A program made the translations under genes and the position numbers. 64,000 bases of DNA from positions 1,054,001 to 1,118,000 of the forward strand of contig CP163498.1 of NCBI GenBank assembly GCA_041071465.1, given 5' to 3'. How positions within the stretch are numbered: the first letter of the stretch is position 1; the number at the start of each line of letters is the position of its first letter. This stretch comes from Pseudomonas putida (GTDB taxonomy: Bacteria; Pseudomonadota; Gammaproteobacteria; Pseudomonadales; Pseudomonadaceae). The notes under the pieces were generated by a model that saw only the letters and a program-made list of their open reading frames with translations, was not told the origin of the DNA and did not search any database. Shown in pieces: positions 46,880 through 57,632 of this stretch.

Positions 46880-47098
46880 ATGAAAAAGCTTCTGCTGCCC
46901 GCCCTGCTGATCGGCACCTTCGCCACCCTGGCCGGCTGCTCCACCCCAAGCCTGATCACCCTCAACGATGGCCGTGAAATTCAGGCTGTCGATGCACCAA
47001 AGTTCGACCGCGACGCCGGCTTCTACGAGTTCCAACAGCTCGACGGCAAGCGCACCCGCATCAACAAGGACCAGGTACGCACCATCAGCGACCTGTAA
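46880..47098 (+). CDS. YgdI/YgdR-family small lipoprotein
   Basis: A 72-residue lipoprotein: signal MKKLLLPALLIGTFATLAGCS with lipobox LAGC (Cys20), then one small SH3-like domain (LITLNDGREIQAVDAPKFDRDAG... ending INKDQVRTISDL) typical of YgdI/YgdR. The function of the family is unknown. The ATG at 46880 was chosen for the signal peptide; a longer open frame upstream runs back through the REP pair and is not coding. A terminator follows 20 bases after the stop. Confidence 0.9.
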   Translation: MKKLLLPALLIGTFATLAGCSTPSLITLNDGREIQAVDAPKFDRDAGFYEFQQLDGKRTRINKDQVRTISDL

Positions 47099-47116
47099 CC
47101 CAGATTGGCGGTAAAG

Positions 47117-47148
47117 AAAAAGGCGATCCGGTTGGATCGCCTTTTTTG
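47117..47148. terminator. Bidirectional terminator
   Basis: A 10-base stem (AAGGCGATCC / GGATCGCCTT, loop GGTT) has A-runs on the left and T-runs on the right, so it serves both the small lipoprotein gene on the plus strand and sspB on the minus strand. Confidence 0.92.
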
Positions 47149-47580
47149 TTACTTGACCACTTTCAGGCTTGGCCGACCAGTCGGACGCGGCGGCTGGCCA
47201 CCGCCCTCTGGCGGGCCATCGTCATCCGGCTGTACATCATCGTCTTCAAGGTCGTCGCCATCCATCAACGGGGACTCCAGCTCGAAGACCATACCCTGGC
47301 CATTTTCGCGAGCATAAATGCCCAGGATGGCGCCAACCGGCACGTACAACGAATGAGGCACGCCACCGAAGCGGCCATCGAAACTGACCGCTTCGTTGTC
47401 CATGTTCAGGCTGCGCACGGCACTTGGCGAGATATTCAAGACGATCTGGCCATCACTGGCGAAACCATCCGGCACCTGAACTTTCGGGAATTCGGCATTG
47501 ACCAGCATATGGGGCGTGCAATCGTTGTCGACGATCCACTCGTACAGTGCTCGAACCAGATAGGGGCGACTGGAGTTCAT
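47149..47580 (-). CDS. sspB: ClpXP adaptor SspB
   Basis: A 143-residue adaptor that captures ssrA-tagged and some other proteins and delivers them to ClpXP. It has the folded tag-binding domain (SSRPYLVRALYEWIVDNDCTPHMLVN, LNISPSAVRSLNMDNEAVSFDGRFGG), an acidic flexible linker (DGDDLEDDDVQPDDD) and a C-terminal ClpX-binding peptide (RPSLKVVK). The ATG at 47578-47580 is the family start. It follows sspA by 10 bases. Confidence 0.96.
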   Translation of the reverse strand: MNSSRPYLVRALYEWIVDNDCTPHMLVNAEFPKVQVPDGFASDGQIVLNISPSAVRSLNMDNEAVSFDGRFGGVPHSLYVPVGAILGIYARENGQGMVFELESPLMDGDDLEDDDVQPDDDGPPEGGGQPPRPTGRPSLKVVK

Positions 47581-47590
47581 CAACGGCTCC

Positions 47591-48319
<729 letters not shown>

Positions 48320-48330
48320 CTACTGCGTGA

Positions 48331-49110
48331 TCAGTGCACGTCCTTCCAGTATTCACGCTTGAGCAAGTAGGCGAATACGAAGAAGAAAGCCAGGTACAGC
48401 AACACGTAGGTACCGATGCGCTGGCTTTCCAGTTTGACCGGGTTGGCCGAATAGGCCAGGAAGGTCACCAGGTTCTTGACCTTCTCGTCGAACTGCTCAG
48501 TGGTCAGGGTACCGGATTTCGGCGTAATGGTCAGCTGGTCACAGGCTTCATGGGTTATCGGGCTACCGGTCAACGGGTCGAATTGCTTCTTGCCATCGGT
48601 CACGGTCTGCACCTGCTTGCAGCCGATCACCTGGTTACCCTGCAGGCCAACCAACACGTTCGGCATGCCGACGTTCGGGAACACCTTGTTGTTCACCCCG
48701 TAAGGCCGCGACGGGTCCTCGTAGAAGCTGCGCAGATAGGTGTACAGCCAGTCGGTACCGCGCACCCGAGCCACCAGGGTCAGGTCGGGTGGCGCAGCGC
48801 CGAACCAAGTCTTGGCGTCGCTGGGCTTCATGCCGATCTGCATGTGGTCACCGATCTTGGCACCGGTGAACACCAGCTTCTCGAGCATCAGCTCGTGCGG
48901 AATGCCCAGGTCATCGGCCACTCGCTCGTAACGCTGGAACTTGGCACTGTGGCAACCCATGCAATAGTTGGCGAAGGTACGCGCACCGTCCTGCATGGCG
49001 GCCTTGTCGGTCAGGTCGATATCGGCCTTGTCCAGCTCCAGGCCGTGTTCGGCAGCGAAGGAAAAGGCAGGCATCACTGCCAGCAAAAATACTGCAATCA
49101 ACTTTTTCAT
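48331..49110 (-). CDS. petC: Cytochrome c1 (bc1 complex)
   Basis: A 259-residue subunit of the cytochrome bc1 complex. It has a signal peptide (MKKLIAVFLLAVMPAFSFAA), the haem c attachment motif CMGCH (about 53-57), a distal Met ligand region (about 160-190) and a C-terminal membrane anchor (TYVLLYLAFFFVFAYLLKREYW). It passes electrons from the Rieske protein to soluble c-type cytochromes. The ATG at 49108-49110 overlaps the petB stop. Confidence 0.96.
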   Translation of the reverse strand: MKKLIAVFLLAVMPAFSFAAEHGLELDKADIDLTDKAAMQDGARTFANYCMGCHSAKFQRYERVADDLGIPHELMLEKLVFTGAKIGDHMQIGMKPSDAKTWFGAAPPDLTLVARVRGTDWLYTYLRSFYEDPSRPYGVNNKVFPNVGMPNVLVGLQGNQVIGCKQVQTVTDGKKQFDPLTGSPITHEACDQLTITPKSGTLTTEQFDEKVKNLVTFLAYSANPVKLESQRIGTYVLLYLAFFFVFAYLLKREYWKDVH

Positions 49111-50321
49111 CAGCCAGTCACCCTTTCCGGAACCGGTTTGGTCTTCTCGAGCCTTGTGTAGAACGGCATCAGCAGGAAGTAGGCGAAGTACAGCACCGTG
49201 CATACCTGCGACAACAAGGTACGCCCAGGTGTCGGCGCCAGTACGCCCAGCACGCCGAGGATGACGAAGGCCACGCAGAACACCAGCAGGAAGACCTTGC
49301 TGATCCAGCCCTTGTAACGCATGGAACGCACCGGGCTACGGTCGAGCCAGGGCAGTACGAACAGCACGGCGATGGCCGCACCCATGGCAATGACACCCAT
49401 CAGCTTGTCGGGCACCGCACGCAGGATCGCGTAGAAGGGTGTGAAGTACCACACCGGTGCGATGTGCTCAGGGGTCTTGAACGCGTTGGCCTGCTCGAAG
49501 TTCGGTTTTTCCAGGAAGTAACCGCCCATTTCCGGGAAGAAGAACACCACGGCGCAGAACACGAACAGGAACACCACCACCCCGACAATGTCTTTGACGG
49601 TGTAGTACGGGTGGAACGGAATGCCGTCCAGCGGAATGCCGTTTTCGTCCTTTTTCTTCTTGATGTCCACGCCATCAGGGTTGTTCGAACCCACTTCGTG
49701 CAGCGCAAGGATATGCAGCACCACCAGGCCGAGAATCACGATTGGCAGGGCAACCACGTGCAGGGCGAAGAAGCGGTTCAGGGTGATGCCCGAGATCAGG
49801 TAGTCACCACGGATCCACTGGGTGAGGTCGTCACCGATCACCGGGATGGCACCGAACAGCGAAATGATCACCTGGGCGCCCCAGTAAGACATCTGCCCCC
49901 ACGGCAACAGGTAGCCCATGAACGCTTCAGCCATCAGCGCCAGGTAGATCAGCATGCCGAACAACCAGACCAGTTCGCGTGGCTTCTGGTAGGAGCCGTA
50001 GAGCAGGCCGCGGAACATGTGCAGGTAGACCACGATGAAGAACGCAGACGCACCGGTAGAGTGCAGGTAGCGCAGAATCCAGCCGTACTCCACATCACGC
50101 ATGATGTACTCGACCGAGGCGAACGCCTCTTCCGCCGAGGGCGTGAAGCTCATGGTCAGCCACACGCCGGTAACGATCTGATTCACCAATACCAGCAATG
50201 CCAAGGAGCCGAAGAAATACAGGAAGTTGAAGTTCTTGGGCGCGTAATACTTGCTCAGGTGGTCTTCCCACATCTTGGTGGCGGGGAAGCGAGCATCAAT
50301 CCAGTCCATGAACTTGCTCAT
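49110..50321 (-). CDS. petB: Cytochrome b (bc1 complex)
   Basis: A 403-residue integral membrane subunit with two b haems and the quinol sites. Eight or nine hydrophobic segments; histidine ligands in RYLHSTGASAFFIVVYLHMFRG and FFALHVVALPIVILGLVVLHI; the Qo-site motif is present as PVWYFTPFYA (the usual PEWYF with Val for Glu). The ATG at 50319-50321 (MSKFMDWID) overlaps petA; one Met upstream is possible. Confidence 0.96.
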   Translation of the reverse strand: MSKFMDWIDARFPATKMWEDHLSKYYAPKNFNFLYFFGSLALLVLVNQIVTGVWLTMSFTPSAEEAFASVEYIMRDVEYGWILRYLHSTGASAFFIVVYLHMFRGLLYGSYQKPRELVWLFGMLIYLALMAEAFMGYLLPWGQMSYWGAQVIISLFGAIPVIGDDLTQWIRGDYLISGITLNRFFALHVVALPIVILGLVVLHILALHEVGSNNPDGVDIKKKKDENGIPLDGIPFHPYYTVKDIVGVVVFLFVFCAVVFFFPEMGGYFLEKPNFEQANAFKTPEHIAPVWYFTPFYAILRAVPDKLMGVIAMGAAIAVLFVLPWLDRSPVRSMRYKGWISKVFLLVFCVAFVILGVLGVLAPTPGRTLLSQVCTVLYFAYFLLMPFYTRLEKTKPVPERVTG

Positions 50322-50914
50322 CATGCGTTCTCCTGGTCGACGCCAATGACGATGATCTCGTCCGACTCGTAAGAGTGCGGTGGCACGGGCAGGTTGAGAG
50401 GCGCCGGCTGCGACTTGTAGACACGGCCAGCCAGGTCATAGTGGGAGCCGTGGCATGGGCAGAAGTAGCCACCTACCCATTTCGGGCCAAGGTCGGCGGG
50501 CGCGACTTCCGGGCGGAAGGTGGGCGAGCAACCCAGGTGCGTGCAGAGGCCCACGAGAATGAGGATTTCCGGCTTGATCGAGCGAACCTCGGGGTCGACG
50601 TAAGCCGGCTGGACCGAGGCCTTGGACTCTGGATCAGACAGATCGCCGGTGATTTTTTTCAGGTTACCGAGAATCTCCTCCGTTCGGCGCACGATGAATA
50701 CGGGCTGGCCACGCCACTCGGCCACCATCTGCTGCCCGGCCTCGACCTTGGCAATATTGACCTTCACCGGTGCACCCGCGGCTTTCGCCTTGGCACTGGG
50801 AAACCATGACCCCACGAACGGTACCGCAGCCCCCACTGCTCCCGCTGCCCCGACCACGGATGTCGCGGCTACGAGGAAGCGGCGCCGGCCTGCGTTGACG
50901 CCGTCATTGCTCAT
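50321..50914 (-). CDS. petA: Rieske iron-sulfur subunit (bc1 complex)
   Basis: A 197-residue membrane-anchored 2Fe-2S protein. The N-terminus carries a Tat-type export signal (GRRRFLVAATSVVGAAG), and the cluster ligands are in CTHLGC (about 130-135) and CPCHGSHYD (about 155-163). It takes electrons from quinol at cytochrome b. It is the first gene of petABC; its promoter must lie in 50915-51120, where no box was clear enough to name. Confidence 0.97.
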   Translation of the reverse strand: MSNDGVNAGRRRFLVAATSVVGAAGAVGAAVPFVGSWFPSAKAKAAGAPVKVNIAKVEAGQQMVAEWRGQPVFIVRRTEEILGNLKKITGDLSDPESKASVQPAYVDPEVRSIKPEILILVGLCTHLGCSPTFRPEVAPADLGPKWVGGYFCPCHGSHYDLAGRVYKSQPAPLNLPVPPHSYESDEIIVIGVDQENA

Positions 50915-51123
50915 TCAGTCCTCTCCCATCAGCTTGCTTGGCCTGTTGAACCAGGCTTGTACTTAGGTTGTGTCAATGGCACTAAAAATTGGCCGCCATG
51001 GTAAGAAACAAATCCACACACTGACAAGGTGATTACCCCGGCAAGGGTGACAACCCGCGCTTTGCTTGATCTGTGTCTATGCGACAAGCGGCCACTGACA
51101 TGCTGACAGGTTAGTTCAAGCCA

Positions 51124-51160
51124 AAAAAAAAGCCCGGTTCCAAGGAACCGGGCTTTTTTC
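51124..51160. terminator. Terminator downstream of rpsI
   Basis: A stem of AAAAAAGCCCGGTTCC / GGAACCGGGCTTTTTT with a 2-base loop is flanked by A-runs and T-runs. It ends the rplM-rpsI transcript on the minus strand. Confidence 0.93.
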
Positions 51161-51176
51161 GACTGCCGAAGCGGTA

Positions 51177-51569
51177 TTAACGCTTGGAGTACTGAGGACG
51201 CTTACGCGCTTTACGCAGACCCACTTTCTTACGCTCAACTTCACGAGCGTCGCGGGTGACGTAGCCAGCACGACGCAGAGCGCCACGCAGGGTTTCGTCG
51301 TATTCCATCAGAGCGCGGGTGATACCGTGACGGATCGCACCGGCTTGACCGCTGACACCACCACCGGAAACGGTGACGTAGATGTCGAACTTCTCAACGG
51401 TTTCGGTCAGCTCGAGTGGCTGGCGAACAACCATGCGAGCGGTTTCGCGACCGAAGAACACGTCCAGAGAACGGTTGTTGATGGAAATGTTACCAGTACC
51501 CGGACGCAGGAATACGCGAGCGGTTGCGGTCTTGCGACGGCCAGTGCCGTAATTTTGAGTCGCCGACAT
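51177..51569 (-). CDS. rpsI: 30S ribosomal protein S9
   Basis: A 130-residue ribosomal protein whose C-terminal tail (KRPQYSKR) reaches the P-site tRNA. Typical start [24 protein letters not shown] and middle [20 protein letters not shown]. It follows rplM by 14 bases. Confidence 0.99.
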   Translation of the reverse strand: MSATQNYGTGRRKTATARVFLRPGTGNISINNRSLDVFFGRETARMVVRQPLELTETVEKFDIYVTVSGGGVSGQAGAIRHGITRALMEYDETLRGALRRAGYVTRDAREVERKKVGLRKARKRPQYSKR

Positions 51570-51583
51570 AATGAACTATCCCG

Positions 51584-52012
51584 TTAGATCTTCAGTTCTT
51601 GAGGCTGCTGAGCAGTGTGTGGGTGAGCAGCACCCGCGTACACTTTCAGCTTGCGGTACATGTCGCGACCCAGCGGGTTCTTAGGCAGCATGCCTTTGAC
51701 CGCGGTTTCGATAACACGCTCAGGGGCCTTGGCGATCAACTTCTCGAAGTTGATTTCCTTGATACCGCCCGGGAAGCCGGAGTGGGAGTAGTACATTTTG
51801 TCGGAAGACTTGGCACCAGTCACACGAACCTGCTCGGCGTTGATAACGACGATGTAGTCGCCGGTGTCAACGTGAGGGGTGTATTCTGGTTTGTGTTTGC
51901 CACGCAGACGGGTAGCGATTTCGGTAGCCAGACGACCCAGGGTCTGGCCAGCGGCGTCGACTACGAACCACTCGCGCTTTACTGTTTCCGGTTTAGCAGT
52001 AAAAGTTTTCAT
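51584..52012 (-). CDS. rplM: 50S ribosomal protein L13
   Basis: A 142-residue ribosomal protein, one of the early assembly proteins of the large subunit; start [20 protein letters not shown], signature [15 protein letters not shown]. It forms the usual rplM-rpsI operon and its leader lies in 52013-52270. Confidence 0.99.
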
Positions 52013-52270
52013 TCTCTAAAGCCTCAGAGGCCGCCCAGCGAAAAATAGACGGCGAATCTTACTGGATAGTGCACAGCTTGCCAAGGGCAAGCGCGCAGCC
52101 GAACACAGACGCTTTTGGGGGCTCGGGTCGGGCACGCCAATGTTCGACGGGGTTCTTCCTGCGTGATGGTGCATCACTTCCGCCACGCGGAGAGGGGCTG
52201 AATTATCCAGATTGCGAGAAAAATTTCAACCTGCTTTGATAGGCTTCTATTGCCAAGGAGTGTCTAACCG

Positions 52271-53311
52271 ATGGAATACCGTCAGCTCGGCCGTACCGAC
52301 CTCAACGTCAGCGCCCTGTGCCTGGGCACCATGACCTGGGGCGAGCAGAACGTTGAAGCCGAGGCCTTCGAACAGATTGCCCGGGCCAAGAAAGCCGGGG
52401 TCAACTTCATCGACACCGCCGAAATGTACCCGGTGCCACCCCGCCCGGAAACCTACGCTGCCACCGAACGCATCATCGGCAACTGGTTCCGGGCCAACGG
52501 CGATCGCGATGACTGGGTCCTGGCCAGCAAGGTCGCAGGCCCCGGCAACGGGATCAGCCACATCCGCGACGGCCAGCTCAAGCACAACCGCCAGCACATC
52601 GTCGCGGCGCTGGACGAAAGCCTCAAGCGCCTGCAAACCGACCGTATCGACCTGTATCAGTTGCACTGGCCGGAGCGCAGCACCAACTTCTTCGGCAAGC
52701 TGGGCTACCAGCACCTGCCACAGGACCATTTCACCCCGCTGGAAGAAACCCTCGAAGTACTCGACGAGCAGGTGCACGCGGGCAAGATCCGCCACATTGG
52801 CCTGTCCAACGAAACGCCGTGGGGCACCATGAAGTTCCTGCAGTTGGCCGAAAGCCGTGGCTGGCCGCGGGCGGTGTCGATCCAGAACCCGTATAACCTG
52901 CTCAACCGCAGCTTCGAGGTAGGCCTGGCGGAAGTGGCCATCCGCGAGCAGTGCGGCCTGCTGGCCTATTCGCCGCTGGCCTTCGGCATGCTCTCGGGCA
53001 AGTACGAGAACGGCGCACGGCCGGGCAACGCACGCCTGACCCTGTTCAGCCGCTTTGCCCGTTATTCCAACCCGCAGACCGTGGCAGCCTGCAGCCGCTA
53101 TGTGCAACTGGCCCGCGAGCACGGCCTGGACCCGGCGCAGATGGCCCTGGCGTTCGTCACCCGACAGCCGTTCGTGACCAGCAACATCATCGGTGCCACC
53201 AGCCTGCAACAGCTGGACAGCAACCTGGCGAGCCTTGAGCTGAACCTGAGCGATGAGTTGCTGGCGGCGATTGAAGCCATCCACCAGGAGCAGCCTAACC
53301 CGGCACCTTGA
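52271..53311 (+). CDS. NADP(H)-dependent aldo/keto reductase (Tas-like)
   Basis: A 346-residue TIM-barrel oxidoreductase similar to E. coli Tas. It has the start MEYRQLGRTDLNVSALCLGTMTWGEQN, the catalytic Asp/Tyr region NFIDTAEMYPVPP (Asp about 49, Tyr about 54), DRIDLYQLHWPER and the nucleotide-binding C-terminal VTSNIIGATSLQQLDSNLA. The substrate is unknown. An AAGGAG sits 7 bases before the ATG. Confidence 0.92.
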   Translation: MEYRQLGRTDLNVSALCLGTMTWGEQNVEAEAFEQIARAKKAGVNFIDTAEMYPVPPRPETYAATERIIGNWFRANGDRDDWVLASKVAGPGNGISHIRDGQLKHNRQHIVAALDESLKRLQTDRIDLYQLHWPERSTNFFGKLGYQHLPQDHFTPLEETLEVLDEQVHAGKIRHIGLSNETPWGTMKFLQLAESRGWPRAVSIQNPYNLLNRSFEVGLAEVAIREQCGLLAYSPLAFGMLSGKYENGARPGNARLTLFSRFARYSNPQTVAACSRYVQLAREHGLDPAQMALAFVTRQPFVTSNIIGATSLQQLDSNLASLELNLSDELLAAIEAIHQEQPNPAP

Positions 53312-53406
53312 GCTGCAAAGCAGCCCCGCTGTTACATGGGGTAGACACAATCGCCAAAAAATAAGACGATCCAGCCGGTGATTGACCACTCTACCCTATA
53401 AGAACA

Positions 53407-54411
53407 ATGACAATGATGTTTACCCAACCCTCCGCGTCGCTGCGGCGCGTCAGCATCCTGGCCATTGACAAGGTGTTTGCTTCGACCTTGATGCAGGCCA
53501 AGGACTTCTTCCACCTCGCCAGCCTGCGCTACAGCAAGCAGCTGGGCCTGGGTTTGCAGCCCATGTTCGAAATCCGCCTGGTGAGCCCCGACGGCCAACC
53601 TGTGGACAGCTTCAGCAATGTGCAGCTACCGGTCGATGGTGGCCTGGACGACGCCGATGTGATCATTCTCCCGGCCTACTGGGATGACTTCGACAACCTC
53701 CTGCAACGTTACCCGCAGGTGCTGCCGTGGCTGCGTGAGCAGCACGCGCGTGGCGCGGTGCTTTGCGCCGAGGCCAGTGGCGTGTTCTGGCTGGCCGAGT
53801 CGGGCCTGCTCGACGGCAAGGAGGCCACCACCTACTGGCGCTTCTTCAGCAGCTTTGCCGAACGCTTCCCGAAGATCCGCCTGAACCAGGACAAGCACCT
53901 GACCGATGCCGACAATATCTATTGCGCCGGCGGTGCAACTTCAGCCTGCGACCTGTACATCTACCTGATCGAGCGCTTCTGCGGTGCCAATGTGGCCCGT
54001 GCGGTGTCACGCGACATTCTTTACGAAGTGCAACGCAACTACACCCCGGGGCGCATGGGCTTTGGCGGGCAAAAACTGCACCAGGACCTGATCATCCTGC
54101 AGATTCAGCACTGGCTGGAAGAGCACTTCGCCGACAAGTTCCGCTTCGAAGATGTGGCCCGCAACCACGGCATGAGCATCCGCAACTTCATGCGCCGGTT
54201 CCAGGGCGCAACGGGTGACAAGCCGCTGCACTACCTGCAACGGCTACGCATCGAGACAGCCAAGGGGTTGTTGTCGAGCACGCGCAAGAGCATCAAGACC
54301 ATCAGCTACGAGGTCGGTTATGACGATGCCAGTTTCTTCGCGCGGCTGTTTCGCCAGCACACCGAGCTGTCACCAAACCAGTATCGGCAGCAGTTCATGC
54401 AAGAGGCTTGA
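53407..54411 (+). CDS. GlxA-type AraC-family transcriptional regulator with DJ-1/PfpI domain
   Basis: A 334-residue regulator. Residues about 10-190 form a DJ-1/PfpI (class I amidotransferase-like) domain with VLCAEASGVFWLAESGLLDG around its nucleophile-elbow region. Residues about 230-330 form an AraC-type double helix-turn-helix (SIRNFMRRFQGATGDKPLHYLQRLRIETAKGLL, ISYEVGYDDASFFARLFRQHTELSPNQYRQQF). The ligand and target are unknown; the upstream aldo/keto reductase is a possible target by position only. Confidence 0.9.
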   Translation: MTMMFTQPSASLRRVSILAIDKVFASTLMQAKDFFHLASLRYSKQLGLGLQPMFEIRLVSPDGQPVDSFSNVQLPVDGGLDDADVIILPAYWDDFDNLLQRYPQVLPWLREQHARGAVLCAEASGVFWLAESGLLDGKEATTYWRFFSSFAERFPKIRLNQDKHLTDADNIYCAGGATSACDLYIYLIERFCGANVARAVSRDILYEVQRNYTPGRMGFGGQKLHQDLIILQIQHWLEEHFADKFRFEDVARNHGMSIRNFMRRFQGATGDKPLHYLQRLRIETAKGLLSSTRKSIKTISYEVGYDDASFFARLFRQHTELSPNQYRQQFMQEA

Positions 54412-54418
54412 GGCCAAT

Positions 54419-54437
54419 GGGGCCGCTTTGCGGCCCC
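54419..54437. terminator. Weak terminator/palindrome between convergent genes
   Basis: The 8-base stem GGGGCCGC-TTT-GCGGCCCC lies between the GlxA-type regulator and zapE. Only a short A/T-rich stretch (CAAATTTAT) follows, so efficiency is uncertain. Confidence 0.55.
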
Positions 54438-54442
54438 CAAAT

Positions 54443-55537
54443 TTATGGCTTGTGCGCGCGCGACAGGAATTCGTGCGACTGCATCTCCAGCAACCGGCTC
54501 AGGGTACGCTGGAACTCGAAGCTCAGGCGCCCACCGGTATACAGGTCCTTTAGTTCCACCTCGGCCGAGATGATCAACTTGACGTTGCGGTCGTAGAACT
54601 CGTCCACCATATTGATGAAGCGACGGGCGATGTCGTCGGTGGTAACGCCCATCTGCTCCACGTTGCTGAGCAACACGGCGTGGAAGATCTTGCCCAGTTC
54701 GATGTAGTCGTTCTGGCTGCGCGGCCCGTCGCACAGGGCGCGGAAGTCGAACCAGGCGACGTCGTCGCACGTACGCAGGGCATTGATCGGGCGGTTCTCG
54801 ATCATCAGCACGTCGTTCTCGACCGCCTGGGTGCACTCAGGGGTCAGCGCCTTGAAGCTGGCACGCATGCTCTGATGCGCCGCATCATTGAGCGGGAAGT
54901 GGAACAGTTCGGCCTGTTCCAGATGACGCAGGCGGTAGTCGACGCCGCTATCCACGTTCACCACGTCGGTGTACTGCTTGATCATGGCGATGGCCGGCAG
55001 GAAGCGCGCACGTTGCAGGCCGTCTTTGTACAAGCCGTCCGGCACGATGTTGGAGGTGGCCACCAGCGATACGCCGTTCTTGAACAGTTCTTCCATCAGA
55101 GTGCCGAGGATCATGGCATCGGTAATGTCCGACACGAAGAATTCGTCGAAGCAGATGACCTTGGCTTCTTCGCTGAAGCGCTTGGCGATGATGGTCAGCG
55201 GGTTCTTCTCGCCCTTGAGGGTTTTCATTTCCTCGTGCACGCGCTTCATGAAGCGGTGGAAGTGCGTGCGCATCTTCTGCTTGAACGGCAGCGCTTCATA
55301 GAAGGTATCGACCAGGTAGGTCTTGCCTCGCCCTACCCCACCCCAGAAGTACAGGCCCTTGACCGGGGTCTGCTCCTTCTTGCCGAACAACTTGCCGAAC
55401 ATGCCTGGCTTATTGTTCTGCGCCTGCACCAGGTCGTCGTACAGGCGCTGCAGGTGACGCACCGCAGTTTCCTGCGCCGCGTCATGGAAGAAGTCGGGAC
55501 GTTTCAGATCTGCTTGATAGCGTTCTAAGGGAGTCAT
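54443..55537 (-). CDS. zapE: Cell division ATPase ZapE (AFG1 family)
   Basis: A 364-residue AAA-type P-loop ATPase. Walker A is WGGVGRGKTYLVD (about 66-78); Walker B is VICFDEFFVSDITDAMIL; LVATSNIVPDGLYKDGLQRARFLPAI is the sensor region. In E. coli ZapE associates with the Z ring at constriction and is needed in stress or low oxygen. It is the first gene after trpS on this strand but a terminator lies between them. Confidence 0.95.
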   Translation of the reverse strand: MTPLERYQADLKRPDFFHDAAQETAVRHLQRLYDDLVQAQNNKPGMFGKLFGKKEQTPVKGLYFWGGVGRGKTYLVDTFYEALPFKQKMRTHFHRFMKRVHEEMKTLKGEKNPLTIIAKRFSEEAKVICFDEFFVSDITDAMILGTLMEELFKNGVSLVATSNIVPDGLYKDGLQRARFLPAIAMIKQYTDVVNVDSGVDYRLRHLEQAELFHFPLNDAAHQSMRASFKALTPECTQAVENDVLMIENRPINALRTCDDVAWFDFRALCDGPRSQNDYIELGKIFHAVLLSNVEQMGVTTDDIARRFINMVDEFYDRNVKLIISAEVELKDLYTGGRLSFEFQRTLSRLLEMQSHEFLSRAHKP

Positions 55538-55555
55538 GATTCGTTAGCGAGGCAA

Positions 55556-55591
55556 CAAAAAACGGGCCGTCACTGTAGCGACAGGCCCGCT
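55556..55591 (-). terminator. Terminator downstream of trpS
   Basis: On the minus strand CGGGCC...GGCCCG stems (with inner GTC/GAC pairing) enclose a loop and are followed by TTTTTTG, 31 bases after the trpS stop. Confidence 0.85.
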
Positions 55592-55621
55592 TAATGGCAA
55601 TCAGACTTGCGTCAATATGCC

Positions 55622-56971
55622 TCAGTCGTGCTGTGGTGCCAGGGCATCACGCAGGCTTTGAATGGCCACATCACGGGCTTCGGTGCTGTCGAACTGCGGC
55701 CCGTCGGCAACCTGCTCGCCATTCAGCCACAGGCCGAAGCTCAGGCCTTCAACCCGTACATCGGCCTCGCCACCCTGTTGCAGCTGCTTGCTCACGGCGC
55801 CGGCGCTCTTGCCGTCGGCAAAGCTGCGCGACAGCAGCAGTTGCTCGCCGTCAGCGGCCAGCAGGCGGAAGCGGAAGCTGCCATCTTCGTCACGGAAGCT
55901 GACAAAGCGCGCACTCTTGGCGGCTTTTTTCTTCACTTCGGTAGTGGCCTGCACGCCAGTACGGAACGAACGCAGGCCAACGGCTTCGCGCAGTTGCTCG
56001 AGGAACGGCGTGGCAATCTTGCGGGCCTTGGCGGCGCCGGCCAGCAGGATGTCTTCCAGGTCCGCCGGGCGGGCGATCAACTGGTGGTAGTACTCGCGTT
56101 TTTCGGCCAGCTGGCCATCCAGCAACTGGAACAGGCGCTGCTTGGCATCGCCCCAGCCCAGACCCTGCAGCAGCTCTTCACGGAAGCCGGCGCATTGCTC
56201 CGGCGTCGAGAAAGCCTGGTACAGGGTGAACAGGTGCGAGTTGTCCGGGTCTTTCGCTTCGCCTGGCGCGCGCGAGTCGGTGACGATGCGCGAAATGGCG
56301 TCCTTCATGTCCTTGGCGCTGGTGAACAACGGGATGGTGTTGTCATAGCTCTTGGACATCTTGCGCCCATCCAGGCCGGGCAGCGTGGCCACGCTTTCTT
56401 CGATCACCGCTTCTGGCAGGGCGAAGAAGTCCTGGCCCTGACCGAACAGGTGGTTGAAGCGTTGGCCGATGTCGCGGGCCATTTCCACGTGCTGGATCTG
56501 GTCACGGCCAACCGGCACCTTGTTGGCGTTGAACATCAGGATGTCGGCAGCCATCAGCACCGGGTAGCTGAACAGGCCCATGCTCACGCCGGCGTCCGGG
56601 TCTTCGCCGCTCTCGACGTTCTTGTCCACCGAGGCCTTGTAGGCATGGGCACGGTTCAGCAGGCCCTTGGCGGCAACGCAGGTCAGCAGCCAGGTCAGCT
56701 CGGGGATTTCCGGGATATCGGACTGGCGGTAGAAGGTCACCTTGTCCGGGTCCAGCCCACCGGCCAACCAAGTGGCGGCGATTTCCAGACGCGAACGTTG
56801 AATGCGCTGCGGGTCGTCGCACTTGATCAGGGCGTGGTAGTCGGCCAGGAAGTAGAACGAGTCGACACCGGGCTGCTGGCTGGCACGGATCGCCGGGCGG
56901 ATGGCGCCGGCGTAGTTGCCCAGGTGCGGTGTGCCGGTGGTGGTGATACCGGTAAGAATGCGCGTGGTCAT
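55622..56971 (-). CDS. trpS: Tryptophan--tRNA ligase
   Basis: A 449-residue class I aminoacyl-tRNA synthetase. The HIGH-like motif is [16 protein letters not shown] (about 10-25) and the KMSKS motif is [11 protein letters not shown]. The catalytic core ends near residue 340. An extra C-terminal domain of about 110 residues ([22 protein letters not shown]...) makes the protein longer than the 334-residue E. coli enzyme; this long form is usual in Pseudomonas. Confidence 0.97.
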   Translation of the reverse strand: MTTRILTGITTTGTPHLGNYAGAIRPAIRASQQPGVDSFYFLADYHALIKCDDPQRIQRSRLEIAATWLAGGLDPDKVTFYRQSDIPEIPELTWLLTCVAAKGLLNRAHAYKASVDKNVESGEDPDAGVSMGLFSYPVLMAADILMFNANKVPVGRDQIQHVEMARDIGQRFNHLFGQGQDFFALPEAVIEESVATLPGLDGRKMSKSYDNTIPLFTSAKDMKDAISRIVTDSRAPGEAKDPDNSHLFTLYQAFSTPEQCAGFREELLQGLGWGDAKQRLFQLLDGQLAEKREYYHQLIARPADLEDILLAGAAKARKIATPFLEQLREAVGLRSFRTGVQATTEVKKKAAKSARFVSFRDEDGSFRFRLLAADGEQLLLSRSFADGKSAGAVSKQLQQGGEADVRVEGLSFGLWLNGEQVADGPQFDSTEARDVAIQSLRDALAPQHD

Positions 56972-56996
56972 GGGTGTTCGCTTATTCAGGCTTGGC

Positions 56997-57632
56997 TCAG
57001 TTCGAAAGGCGCGGCAGCAGCAGATCCTTCAGATCGGTCAGCTTGCCATGGAAGAAGTGTCCGCATTCTGCCACTTTCAGCAGCTCATGGGGGCGCGACA
57101 AGCTGTCGGACCACTCGTAAACCAGCTGCGGTGCGACGACTTCGTCGGCGTCCGGTTGCACCACGGTGATCGGGCAACGCTGCGGCACCGGGAACTCGGT
57201 GGTCAGGCGCATGACGGCGGGGGCGATCATGAACAGATGCTGCAACTGCGTGCCTGCAGCTTCCAGGCGCCCAGCCAGACTGGTGGCCACGAAACCACCG
57301 AACGAGAAGCCCATCAGCACAAGTGGCAGCTCGGGGTGTTTGGCACGCAGCCAGGCGGCAGCGGCCTCGGCATCGGCTACTTCGCCAGCGCCCATGTCAT
57401 GGCTACCGGCGCTCTGGCCAACACCACGGTAGTTGAAACGCAGGGTCACATAGCCGGCATCACGTGCGGTGCGCTGCAGGGTCGAGACCACCTTGTTGAG
57501 CATGGTGCCGCCCTGGACCGGGTTGGGGTGGCAGATCAGCACCGCGCCACGGGCGTCGGCCACGTCCAGGTACAAGGCTTCCAGCTGGCCGCTGGGGCCA
57601 TCGATGAACAAGGGGGTTTCGCGGACAAGCAA
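56997..57632 (-). CDS. Alpha/beta hydrolase
   Basis: A 211-residue alpha/beta-hydrolase-fold protein without the lid of larger members. The nucleophile elbow is GFSFGG (Ser about 103), the oxyanion region [16 protein letters not shown] and the catalytic His ECGHFFHG near residue 190. Members of this COG2945-type family are esterase-like with unknown substrate. It starts at TTG (57630-57632) with GGAG about 7 bases before; it is 25 bases upstream of trpS on the same strand. Confidence 0.87.
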   Translation of the reverse strand: MLVRETPLFIDGPSGQLEALYLDVADARGAVLICHPNPVQGGTMLNKVVSTLQRTARDAGYVTLRFNYRGVGQSAGSHDMGAGEVADAEAAAAWLRAKHPELPLVLMGFSFGGFVATSLAGRLEAAGTQLQHLFMIAPAVMRLTTEFPVPQRCPITVVQPDADEVVAPQLVYEWSDSLSRPHELLKVAECGHFFHGKLTDLKDLLLPRLSN